Positions 24,183 to 35,349 of a stretch of 43,184 nt of DNA are shown one piece after another. Each line of letters starts with the position of its first letter. Position 1 is the stretch's first letter. The notes beneath the pieces were generated by a model. It had not been told where the DNA came from. It saw only the letters and a program-made list of their open reading frames with translations, and ran no database searches. Made by a program: the position numbers and the translations under genes. The stretch comes from Phycisphaerae bacterium (lineage in GTDB: Bacteria > Planctomycetota > Phycisphaerae > UBA1845 > PWPN01), in assembly GCA_012729395.1 (NCBI GenBank), contig JAAYDF010000114.1:1-43184 (forward strand), read 5' to 3'.

Positions 24183-25388
24183 TTACCAGGGCAATTCGAT
24201 CGCGTCGTCATCCGGGCCGGCACCCGCCGACCCATCTCCCGCCGCGTCCTGATCTCCTTCCGGATCGTCGTCCCAGACATCCTCCTCGGCGAGGTAGCCG
24301 TTGCTCTGCCTGGCGGCTGCGGTGCGAGGCGATTCCGGCTCAGGCTGTTGCGATTCCTCTTGCTGTGGCGGCTCCAGATCGGCCTTGTTGGAGATTCCCG
24401 GGAAGTTGGCCTCACCCGAAGCCGGCTGAAGCCCGTCGAAACGGATGTACCCTTCCTCGTCGGTATCGCCGGATACCGCTTGCCCGTCGTCCAGGGTTAC
24501 GGAGACGTTCTCGCCAGCGATTGGCATACCGTCAAAGTCGAACAGCCTGACTCCCAACCAAGTGGGTGGGCGGGGTTGTTGCTCCTGCTCGGCGGGGGCG
24601 AGTGGCCCGGTTTGCTCGGGCGGCGGAGCGGCGGGCGAGGCCGCGGGCTGCGAAGCTGCTTGCGCAACCTGCTGCTGGGCGGGGCTGGTGCTGGCGGGTG
24701 GTGGTGGTGGCGAAGACGCGCCGCCGCCGCCGCTCCCGCCGGAGTCGCCGATCATCACCGTCGGGCAGCCCATCGCGATCGGATCCGAACCGCCGCAAGC
24801 CTCCATGATTTTGTCGCCCTGGCGGCAGGCCGGCAGGTTATCGATCATCACATTCTCGCTGCCCTTGCTTACCATGCCGGGGCCATGCGGTGGGATAGGG
24901 CAGGGGATGGGGCAGATGTGCGTATCGGCCATTCCGCCGATCGCCGCGAACACCGCGGAGGACGCCGCCGCCATGGCGGCTTGGATGCCCTTGGTGTAGG
25001 CCGTGTTGGCTGCCGGTTGACCGCCCGGCACCGCCGACGCCGTGGACCAAGCCGCAGTCAGGCCGAAGTTCGTAGCGATCAGCGTCGCCGAGGCCCCTGC
25101 GGCGGCTCCAAGAGCAGCCGGGTTCATCTCCGCCGCCGCTTGGCCCGCCGCCTGCACCAGGCCGCCGACGATATTGGCGATGTCCGAGGTGGCGCTGGGG
25201 GGCGTGAGTACGGGCTTCTGCATGAACTTGTTGACGGAGTTAGACACCGACTCAACGGCCGCGCCTACGCTGGCCGGCAGGGCTCGCCAAGCCGGCATGT
25301 ATCCGATCATCACGTCGACGCTGCCGATTCCGGGATTCATCGGCACGCCGTGACTGGTTAGATCGCCTACTCGTGCGGCCATCGGCAT
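24183..25388 (-). CDS. PAAR-domain spike protein with large insertion and C-terminal extension
   Basis: The 401-residue protein tips the VgrG spike. The PAAR unit is split: residues about 4-35 (ARVGDLTSHGVPMNPG ... VMIGYMPAWRA) and about 152-215 (THICPIPCPIPPHG, NVMIDNLPACRQGD, CPTVMIGDSG). His13, His157, Cys159, Cys163 and His168 are candidate zinc ligands. Between them are about 110 residues of Ala/Gly-rich helices (ANIVGGLVQAAGQAAAEM, AAWSTASAVPG, AMAAASSAVFAAIGG) that could be membrane-active. A Pro/Gln linker then leads to a small beta domain (about 292-345; GMPIAGENVSVTLDDG) like that in VgrG, and an acidic tail. Effector cargo is probably the next gene. Confidence 0.8.
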   Translation of the reverse strand: MPMAARVGDLTSHGVPMNPGIGSVDVMIGYMPAWRALPASVGAAVESVSNSVNKFMQKPVLTPPSATSDIANIVGGLVQAAGQAAAEMNPAALGAAAGASATLIATNFGLTAAWSTASAVPGGQPAANTAYTKGIQAAMAAASSAVFAAIGGMADTHICPIPCPIPPHGPGMVSKGSENVMIDNLPACRQGDKIMEACGGSDPIAMGCPTVMIGDSGGSGGGGASSPPPPPASTSPAQQQVAQAASQPAASPAAPPPEQTGPLAPAEQEQQPRPPTWLGVRLFDFDGMPIAGENVSVTLDDGQAVSGDTDEEGYIRFDGLQPASGEANFPGISNKADLEPPQQEESQQPEPESPRTAAARQSNGYLAEEDVWDDDPEGDQDAAGDGSAGAGPDDDAIELPW

Positions 25389-25450
25389 GGGCTAGTTTCC
25401 TTCGTCTCGCAACTCAACCATCTCTCTTCGCCAATCGAACCGCCCGCGCG

Positions 25451-26401
25451 CTAACTCGGCGTAAACGGGTTCGGCGGTACGTCCCCGGCCAGGAACTGCT
25501 GTTCCTTCTCGGTGAGCTCGCCGCCAAAGAACGCAATGGCGTCGTAAGCTCGGGCGGTGGTCTCCTCTTTCGTCTCTGCCGCCAGCACCGGATCCTCATC
25601 GCCGAGGTTCGTCTTCTCGAATTCCGAGAACGCCTGACGCACCGCCTCCACGACAGCCTCGCGGCTGGAGCGCTCCTTCGCCTCGGCAATCAGCTCGTAC
25701 GCCGCCCAGTCCTGCCCCAGGGTTGCGTAATCGACCATCCCCAGGTAGATCCGGGCGAGCCCGAAGGCTCGCTGACTGACGCGCTTGTCCGTCACCACCA
25801 TGTCCTTCTGGCGCTTGGCGGCTACGGTGCGCACCAGGGTTCGGTGGGCCAGCTCATCCAGCGTCTCCGCATCGGGGTCACGCGGCTGGGCGGTCTCGAC
25901 GTTCTTGAGCGCCTCCTGGTACTGCTTCTCCAACTCCTTCTCCAGGGGATCAGCCTGTGCGTCCGCTCCCAAGTGGAAGAAGCTCTCGATCAAGCGTGCG
26001 CCCACCTGATCCAGCCTGCGGTAGACGGTCAATCGCTTCCACTCGTCGTACGCCAGCCCCTGCTGCTTCTCGCCACCCAGGTCGCCCAACACGTCGATGG
26101 ACTCAGCCGAACGGTGCACATCGGCCGCCTCGCGGATGTTGCGACTCAGGAAGTCGGCGAAGTGCTTGAGGCAGTCCCGCAAGCGGTAGAAACGAGCCGT
26201 TTCACAGGCGTTGTGGATATGCTCCACTTGAGCGTCGTTTTTGACCTCCTCCCGGATATAGCGCGAAGCCACCTCCGGCGGCACGCGATGGGGCACGTAG
26301 AGCCGCTCACTGAAGGTGCGCTCGTGGAAGATGTATCTGCGCAAGACGGACTTGGCCGTCTCCTCGTCGTGCTCTTGCGGTTTCTGAGGTTCGTTCGCCA
26401 T
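25451..26401 (-). CDS. T6SS-island helical protein of unknown function (316 aa)
   Basis: I do not recognise this soluble 316-residue protein. It is almost all helical with many charged residues: RYIFHERTFSERLYVPHRV, HIHNACETARFYRLRDCLKH, EKELEKQYQEALKNVET and RIYLGMVDYATLGQDWAAYE. The last 40 residues (FFGGELTEKEQQFLAGDVPP) look like a docking tail. There is no signal or membrane segment. It is 49 bases downstream of the metallopeptidase and 62 bases upstream of the PAAR gene, where effector-loading adaptors often sit, but it shows no match to the known adaptor families DUF1795, DUF2169 or DUF4123. ATG 26401 is the only good start. Confidence 0.55.
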   Translation of the reverse strand: MANEPQKPQEHDEETAKSVLRRYIFHERTFSERLYVPHRVPPEVASRYIREEVKNDAQVEHIHNACETARFYRLRDCLKHFADFLSRNIREAADVHRSAESIDVLGDLGGEKQQGLAYDEWKRLTVYRRLDQVGARLIESFFHLGADAQADPLEKELEKQYQEALKNVETAQPRDPDAETLDELAHRTLVRTVAAKRQKDMVVTDKRVSQRAFGLARIYLGMVDYATLGQDWAAYELIAEAKERSSREAVVEAVRQAFSEFEKTNLGDEDPVLAAETKEETTARAYDAIAFFGGELTEKEQQFLAGDVPPNPFTPS

Positions 26402-26451
26402 ACCATTCTCCTGGCATCGCCCTCAAGCGGGTGTACCTGGGCAACCCGATC

Positions 26452-28491
26452 TCACGGTCCGTCCACTTTGCGGTCGGTCGGCTTCACGACCAGGCCATAG
26501 CTGCCTCCGATCCGCCGGAACCTTTCGACCGGAGTGTCCTTGAGCGTTTTCTTGATCCCGAGAAAGCCGCTCACCGGCGTCTTCTGCTTCTGGCCATTCA
26601 GGAGCAGGCAGAACGTCTTGGACTTCTTGTAGAACACCGTGTAGCTCACGTCGATCGGGGCATCGGCCATGTGCTTGGTGGCGTTGACGCTGTCGGCGGC
26701 GCTGGTCGCGGCGGGCATGATCTCGTAGCGATCGGCAGGGCCGCTCGCGGTGTCGATCGGCAGGCCGTCATCCGTGTGGCCTACATGCATGAGCGGATGG
26801 AAGATTTCGTGCGTCGGGTTGAAGGGCTTCTGGGCCGCGTCCATGGCTCCCGCGCACAGCACGGAGCAGGGGCCGACGTCGGCCACCATGGTCCAGCCCT
26901 CATAGGTGCCGGTCGGGCCCACGCCCCAGCAGGCTTTGGTGCCGCTCATCACGTCATCCCCGCAGACGTAGATGTTGAAATGTTCCGTCCTGTAATTGTG
27001 GTTGACACAGCGGATATCTCGATGCGCATCCTTGCCAACCATGACATTGAGCGCATTGATGTCTATCAGTCGTGTGGACTGCAACCCCTGCCCCAGTTTT
27101 CCGTTGGTGTCCGGGTGATCGGTCGACTGGGCGCTTTCGATCACTGCCAGACTGCCATCCCCCTTGAAGATCACCAAGTCTTGCGGGGAGCTGACCTGTC
27201 CGCGTTTGACCTTCAGCCCGGTCACCCGGACAGGGAATGGCCCCTTGACCTTGAAGCCCTCGGTTTCGAGCAGCTTCTTCAGGGCTTCGGCGGTCTTGGC
27301 GGGCGAATCTCCTCGTTTCGGCTTGTGCTTGATCTCCTTGCCGTCGACCTTGACCACCATCTCGGAGTCGCCCCCGCCGCTTTTCTTGCCGGAGGCGTGC
27401 ACACCGTTTCCATCGCTGATGGTCAGCATGTTCTTGGGGACGTCGACCGTGCGCAGCATCTTCAAGTGCGGGCGCGTGTTGGCCGGGGCCAGGCACCGCC
27501 GCATCCACTTGTAGATCTGCTCGCGAACTTTGTCGTCGGTGGCCGTCGAACCCCGCAGGATGTGCACCGCCAGCGGAACCTCCCTGTCCAGCGTGAGCTG
27601 AGCCTCCTTGACGACCTGGCAGCGGGTCGCGTCGTCGGTCACTTTGCACATCTTCACGAAATACACCGCGCGGACGACCTGATCGAGGATCTCGGAGAAC
27701 CGCTTCTCCTCGTCGTTTTTGCCGTCGGCGTAGTAGTCCTTCATGAGCAGCGCCTGAGCGGGCCGGGCCGTCCGGTCGGTTTCCGTGGTCACCAGCCGCA
27801 GGTAGGGCGAGCGGAAGTAGTTGGTCTTCCCCACTCGCTTGCAGGTCAGCTCCAGCTTGCGATCATCGGATGCCGGAAGCTCGTGCTTGCCGGTGAATTC
27901 GATTACTTCTTTGCCGTCCGCCTTGCCCTTGTAGATCGGACGCATGGCGTACAGCTTGACGGTCACGGTGTCCGTGCCCTGAGGAACCTTGTTGTCATAG
28001 ACCTGGACCTTGAAGTGATCCGGGTCGCGGGACGAAGGCTCGTGGTAACCATAGAAGTCCGCCGCCGCGAATTTGTTCTCCGGTTTGCGTTGGCTGCCGT
28101 TGCCGCCCCACTCGACGTGGTAGTTGTTGATGTTCAGCTTGGAGATCGTCTCGTCCTTGCTGGGGTAGTGCGGATCGTATCCCTTGTCGCCGGGCTCGAG
28201 CGGCTCGGCGGGATACCCGGAGCCTTGCTCGCGGATGAAGCACACACTGGGCGGCGGGTAGTTCTCCAGCTTGTATTCGGTGTCGGACTTGTCCGGCTCG
28301 GTGTCCGTCCCCTCCTCGGTCGGCGGGATCAGGAGATCGAGTTCGGTGCCTTCCAGATAAGGCCGGTTGCCCCACTCCCGGTTGCTGTTGGCCGCCCGGA
28401 CCTTTTCGCAATCAGGGAAACCATGGGCCACGGCGATGTGGCAGAACGTCTCGCCGGCCTTCGGTGTGTAGTGTATGACTTCCTTGGCCAT
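26452..28491 (-). CDS. Candidate T6SS effector, LysM-like domain and HExxH metallopeptidase
   Basis: The 679-residue product starts with a LysM-like module (residues about 5-57: IHYTPKAGETFCHIAVAHGF ... GTELDLLIPP), which would bind peptidoglycan or glycan. The middle is beta-rich with a four-helix stretch about 240-340. The end has HEIFHPLMHVGH (561-572): HExxH plus two further histidines, and then RYEIMPAA (589-596), which fits a Met-turn at Met592. Compared with metzincins (HExxHxxGxxH) the third histidine is one place off, so it is a metallopeptidase-like call, not a proven subclass. ATG 28491 follows AAGGA; the neighbour upstream is vgrG, as for cargo effectors. Confidence 0.65.
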   Translation of the reverse strand: MAKEVIHYTPKAGETFCHIAVAHGFPDCEKVRAANSNREWGNRPYLEGTELDLLIPPTEEGTDTEPDKSDTEYKLENYPPPSVCFIREQGSGYPAEPLEPGDKGYDPHYPSKDETISKLNINNYHVEWGGNGSQRKPENKFAAADFYGYHEPSSRDPDHFKVQVYDNKVPQGTDTVTVKLYAMRPIYKGKADGKEVIEFTGKHELPASDDRKLELTCKRVGKTNYFRSPYLRLVTTETDRTARPAQALLMKDYYADGKNDEEKRFSEILDQVVRAVYFVKMCKVTDDATRCQVVKEAQLTLDREVPLAVHILRGSTATDDKVREQIYKWMRRCLAPANTRPHLKMLRTVDVPKNMLTISDGNGVHASGKKSGGGDSEMVVKVDGKEIKHKPKRGDSPAKTAEALKKLLETEGFKVKGPFPVRVTGLKVKRGQVSSPQDLVIFKGDGSLAVIESAQSTDHPDTNGKLGQGLQSTRLIDINALNVMVGKDAHRDIRCVNHNYRTEHFNIYVCGDDVMSGTKACWGVGPTGTYEGWTMVADVGPCSVLCAGAMDAAQKPFNPTHEIFHPLMHVGHTDDGLPIDTASGPADRYEIMPAATSAADSVNATKHMADAPIDVSYTVFYKKSKTFCLLLNGQKQKTPVSGFLGIKKTLKDTPVERFRRIGGSYGLVVKPTDRKVDGP

Positions 28492-28570
28492 TCGAGTTCT
28501 TCCTTCAATACGGAGCCGCCCGCGAGGGTCCAACGAGGCCTCACGGGTGATGCCCGTATCGGCCCGGCGG

Positions 28571-31180
28571 TCACGTGTTCTTCTGCCAGGCCGATTCGTC
28601 GCGGTTCGGGAACGTCACCTCGCATGTGCCCGGGCTGATGCCGGTCACGTGCGCCCGTCCATTGGCATCCAGGGAGCCTTCGAATACCTTGCCGGCTGAG
28701 TCGGTCACGCGATACCGCTCGCCCGCCACCGGCATTCCCTCCTCATCCACCAGACTGATATCGATCCACGTCGTTTCGCTGGTCTCTTCTTCAACCTCGG
28801 TTTGCTCGAATTCGTGGCCGGCGACGTCGGCCGGAGCTTCTGCCGCCGCGAGTGCCTCGCCCCCGCCGTAACTGGTGTCCTGGCCGAACTGGACTGTGTC
28901 GGCCGCACCGGGCTCGGCGGGCGCTTCCGGCGAGGTCGCCGACGCGGTCACCGGGCCCACCGGCGGGCCCGACCCGCTGTTGATGTTCACCAGCGGGCCG
29001 CCCACGATGAAAATCGCCGCCGGAGTGAGCACAATGCTGCTGCCGCCGCACTTGAGCTCGATGCCCGACGAGGCCTCCAGCTTGATGCTCATGGCCTTGG
29101 CTGCATAGGTCGTCGCGACTTCGTGTTTGTGGTTGCCGTCGAACTTCTCGACCACATCCCCGCTGACGTTCGTCGAATGCGTGCCGGTTACCTGGATCGA
29201 GACTTTGCCCTGGACTTTCAGCGAGTCGTCCGTCTTGATCTCGACCTTGCGGCTGCCCTCTTTGATCGTCAGGCTGTAATCCTTCTTGACCTGCTCGATC
29301 CGATCATTGCCCACGTCCAAATGGCGATTGGCCCCGATGGTCTCCACCCGGTCGTTCTGGGCCCGGACATGCAGATCCTTCTGGGCATGGATGAGGATCT
29401 GTTCACTGTCCTTGAGATCCTCGAAGCGGATTTCGTTGGCCCCTTCGCCGCCCTTGCTGCTGCGCGTCTTGATGACGCTCTTGGTCTTCTCGTCGGGCAG
29501 CGCGTAAGGCGGCATGTGGTCCGCGTTGAATACTCGTCCGACGATGATCGGCTGGTCCGGGTCGCCCTCCAGGAAATCGACGATCACCTCCTGGCCCACG
29601 CGCGGCAGGAACATCATGCCGTATTGTCCGCCGGCCATGCCCTGACTCACCCGGATCCAGCAGGAGGAGTTTTCGTCGAACTTGCCTTCACGGTCCCAGT
29701 TGAACTTGACCTTCACGCGGCCGTATTCGTCGGTGTAGATCTCCTCGCCCGACGGTCCCACCACACGGGCTGTCTGTGCCCCCCGCATGACCGGCCAAGG
29801 GGTGACCCGGGCCGGGCGATACACCACCGCGGCCGGGATGCACTCGAAGCGGCACTCATACTCGAGGGCGTCCGGGTGCAAGACGATCGCCTCGGTCACG
29901 TCGTCGATCAGGTTGGGCAGAGTCAGCGCTGCCAGCGGGTTCCCGCCCGAAGCGGCCACCGCGGCCGGCAACTCCCGGGCTACCTGCCCCGCGTGATACA
30001 GCCATTGGGTCAGTGCCCGATTGGCCGTCGGGTCGCCGCCCTGCAACCGGGCTCCGATTTGCAGCAACGCCCCAGCCAGTTCCCGGATCATCGGGTTCTC
30101 ATTCTGCTGGGCGGTCCGCAGCGATTGCATCACTCGCTGGTCGAACAGCACCGTTCGCCCGTTGGTCCCCGTGCTACTTGCCGTCGTCGCCTGTCGGCCC
30201 TGGTGGCTGACCGAAGTGAGCAGATATGAGCCGTTCATCGAGGACGCGGGATGCTCGGTCAGCTCGAACGTGTAGCCCGGTGCCAGCCGATACGAGTTGC
30301 TTTGCCCCACGCCGAGGATGCGGCTGGCCTCGAACTCCTCCGCCCGAAGTTGGGCCAGAGTCGTCCCGTCCGCTTGCAGCTTGTACTCACCGGGGTAGTC
30401 GGAAAACTCGAGTCCCGCGTCGCGCCCCGAGTCCGCCTTGGCTTGCAGGTTGAGCTTGGGGTTCTCGAAGCTGAAGTCGTCGAGTACCACCGCGCCCGGC
30501 CGGACCGCTTGGCTTCGCCGGAAGCGGTAGACGTTCTCGGTCTCCACCTTCAGGCCTGTCGGATCGCAGTAGCGAATCTGCGGCTCGCCCTCGATGGGGG
30601 CGTACGCGCTGGCGTCGTCGGCCAGCACAAGGATGTGCGCCTCCTGCGTCTGCTCGAAGTACCACCAAATCCCCTCTTCTTCCATGAGCCGGCAGATGAA
30701 GTTGTAGTCCGTTTCCCGGTATTGCACACAGTAGTCACGGGTGTTGTGCGTGCCGTTGAGGGTCATGCGTACGCGATCGGAAGTGATACCCGCCTGCGTC
30801 AGCACGTCCGAGATGATGTCCGTGACTGATTTGTTCTGGAAGATCCGCGAGCCGTAGCGATGGGTGAGGGTCCAGACGGCCGGTACCAACTCCGCGCGGA
30901 AGAATTGCCGACCCACCGTCTGCCCGGTCAGCTCGAACCGGCTCACGATGCCGTGAAAATACCGCGTGCCCGCCGCCGTGTTGATGCTCAACGCGGCCGA
31001 CTTGCCCACGATCTCCGCGAAGTCGACTTGATCTTCTTCCGAGACCAGCTCGATCTCGAACCGGTACAGTTGGCAGAGCCCTTCCGTGCCCCGGTATCGG
31101 GTTACCAGAAACTGGTCGACCGGGGCCTCGCCAACCTGGAAGGCCAACTGCGAGCTGCTAAGATCCCTTATCAGAGCCAT
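28571..31180 (-). CDS. vgrG: T6SS spike protein VgrG (TssI)
   Basis: The 869-residue protein has a gp27-like ring: QVGEAPVDQFLVTRYRGTEG, SEEDQVDFAEIVGK, YRETDYNFICRLMEEEGIWW, YFEQ. The gp5-like OB domain has TDEYGRVKVKFNWDREG and WIRVSQGMAGG, then the beta-helix stem with ANEIRFEDLKDSEQ and KVEIKTDDSLKVQGKV. An unusual helical insert lies in residues about 340-430 (MRELAGALLQIGARLQ-like text, LTQWLYHAGQVARELPAAV). The last 60 residues (about 808-867; LVDEEGMPVAGERYRVTDSA) form a small beta domain matched in the PAAR protein. It caps the Hcp tube. Its start is 15 bases after tssH, with AGGAG. Confidence 0.92.
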   Translation of the reverse strand: MALIRDLSSSQLAFQVGEAPVDQFLVTRYRGTEGLCQLYRFEIELVSEEDQVDFAEIVGKSAALSINTAAGTRYFHGIVSRFELTGQTVGRQFFRAELVPAVWTLTHRYGSRIFQNKSVTDIISDVLTQAGITSDRVRMTLNGTHNTRDYCVQYRETDYNFICRLMEEEGIWWYFEQTQEAHILVLADDASAYAPIEGEPQIRYCDPTGLKVETENVYRFRRSQAVRPGAVVLDDFSFENPKLNLQAKADSGRDAGLEFSDYPGEYKLQADGTTLAQLRAEEFEASRILGVGQSNSYRLAPGYTFELTEHPASSMNGSYLLTSVSHQGRQATTASSTGTNGRTVLFDQRVMQSLRTAQQNENPMIRELAGALLQIGARLQGGDPTANRALTQWLYHAGQVARELPAAVAASGGNPLAALTLPNLIDDVTEAIVLHPDALEYECRFECIPAAVVYRPARVTPWPVMRGAQTARVVGPSGEEIYTDEYGRVKVKFNWDREGKFDENSSCWIRVSQGMAGGQYGMMFLPRVGQEVIVDFLEGDPDQPIIVGRVFNADHMPPYALPDEKTKSVIKTRSSKGGEGANEIRFEDLKDSEQILIHAQKDLHVRAQNDRVETIGANRHLDVGNDRIEQVKKDYSLTIKEGSRKVEIKTDDSLKVQGKVSIQVTGTHSTNVSGDVVEKFDGNHKHEVATTYAAKAMSIKLEASSGIELKCGGSSIVLTPAAIFIVGGPLVNINSGSGPPVGPVTASATSPEAPAEPGAADTVQFGQDTSYGGGEALAAAEAPADVAGHEFEQTEVEEETSETTWIDISLVDEEGMPVAGERYRVTDSAGKVFEGSLDANGRAHVTGISPGTCEVTFPNRDESAWQKNT

Positions 31181-31195
31181 GAGCGCCCACTCCTG

Positions 31196-33922
<2,727 letters not shown>

Positions 33923-34065
33923 GCGCTGCTACCCATTCCTTTCTCTGTACGCCAAACCTTCAACCACTCGCTGCTTCGACAAACACCCACGTGCCCGCTG
34001 CGACGAGCCTTGCCAGGGCCGTGCGCCGGCGGATCCAGGCACTGTGCGTCAGCGAAAAGCGAAAG

Positions 34066-35211
34066 TCACGCCGCTGGGGCGCTCCTGACCGATTCGCCCG
34101 CAATCCACGGACCGTGCCGCACCGTCGCCTCGAACATCACCGCCGTCTCGGGTACCTCTTGTGTTGCCACCCAACTGGTGTACCCCAGCCGCACGGTGTC
34201 GCCGTGGGCCGCCATCCTCGCCGGCGGCACCTGCCCGCTCTTGAGCCGGATCTCCACATTGAACGCCAGCGGATCCTGCCCATACAGCCGCACCAGAGCC
34301 TGCGTCTGGGCGAACCGCTCGCCGTCCGGGAGCAGCGACAAGTACGTCGCCCAATCCACCGGCCCAAGCACCAGGTTGAACTCGCCGTTCAGATCGTAGA
34401 CCTGCTCTCCGACCGTGAGATCCTCGCCCAGGCGGCAATTCGCACTGCCGATGACGTTCAAGTCCTGGCTCTTGAGCGTGACCCACCGACCGACGCACTG
34501 TTGAACCTGCACCGTCGTGTCAGGCCAGTAATCGGTGAGCAGTCCTTCAAGCCCGGTGGCCGACCGTGGCCGTTGCGTGAGCAGGCCCGCGTAGCGGATC
34601 ATGCGGATCGGATCGACGCCCAGCTCCTGCTGGGTTGTCCCCGGCGAGAGCCCGATCAGCCACAACAGGTAATCGCTGACCACGTCCCGGTCAGGCATGC
34701 CAAACGTCACGTGATAGCGGTATTTCAGCCACGAGCGGTAGAACAGCGAGATCAGCCTGTGGTGCAGGACGTCGAGAAAGTCCCGCGTCGGGGCCGAGCC
34801 CGGCTCGACGCCCGGTGTGTGCTCCGGCTTTGCCTCCAGGGCCGGCTCCACGGATCGCAGAATATCCACCGCGTAGTGCAGCGGCAACGGAGTCGAAACC
34901 CCGTACAGTCCCAGGAAGGTCACGTCGATCCGGTACGATGATCGGCCGGTCGCCTCGTCAACCCGGGTCGCGATCTGTCGCACATCCGTAGCCGGGAAGC
35001 CCAACTCGACATCCGGCCGGAAGTGCACTAACTCGCGCCCGGTCGGGCCTCGTCCGCCCACCGGGATGTACCCCGCACCCAACAGACGTTCCAATAGCCA
35101 GACCGCCTGGAAGAACGGAAACTCCCAGCCGCGATCCGTCAATCGACGTACCAGCACCCCACCGGCGTTTTCGCTCGTTCGATCTGTTGCCCCAACTCCC
35201 GACATCACCAT
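34066..35211 (-). CDS. tssG: T6SS baseplate protein TssG
   Basis: The 381-residue protein has the TssG blocks: RGWEFPFFQAVWLLERLLG at about 25-43, HFRPDVELGFPATDVRQI, VTFLGLYGVSTPLPLHYAVDI, FLDVLHHRLISLFYRSWLKYR, and LTQRPRSATGLEGLL with the FLD-x-HHRL signature. With TssF it builds the baseplate wedge around the VgrG hub. The best start is ATG 35211 (GAAGGG upstream); ATG 35205 is also possible, and the longer frame to 35277 crosses the tssF-tssG hairpin. It is followed 143 bases on by tssH. Confidence 0.9.
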   Translation of the reverse strand: MVMSGVGATDRTSENAGGVLVRRLTDRGWEFPFFQAVWLLERLLGAGYIPVGGRGPTGRELVHFRPDVELGFPATDVRQIATRVDEATGRSSYRIDVTFLGLYGVSTPLPLHYAVDILRSVEPALEAKPEHTPGVEPGSAPTRDFLDVLHHRLISLFYRSWLKYRYHVTFGMPDRDVVSDYLLWLIGLSPGTTQQELGVDPIRMIRYAGLLTQRPRSATGLEGLLTDYWPDTTVQVQQCVGRWVTLKSQDLNVIGSANCRLGEDLTVGEQVYDLNGEFNLVLGPVDWATYLSLLPDGERFAQTQALVRLYGQDPLAFNVEIRLKSGQVPPARMAAHGDTVRLGYTSWVATQEVPETAVMFEATVRHGPWIAGESVRSAPAA

Positions 35212-35265
35212 CCGCCCTTCATGGTCTCCTGCTCCAACTCCTATTCCTACTCTTCCGTCTCCCAC

Positions 35266-35287
35266 GCCGGGTCGCAAGCGACCCGGC
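35266..35287 (-). terminator. Perfect 10-bp hairpin between tssF and tssG
   Basis: GCCGGGTCGC (35266-35275) and GCGACCCGGC (35278-35287) are exact complements with a two-base loop. It is 62 bases after the tssF stop and 55 bases before the tssG start. Purine-rich tracts flank it on the minus strand. No T-run follows, so it may be an RNA-stability or processing site rather than a terminator. Confidence 0.5.
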
Positions 35288-35349
35288 TAAACAGCGTTCC
35301 TATCGTTTCCCGTCTTCTCCATCCCGCCTTCTCTCTCCCGTCTTTCCCC

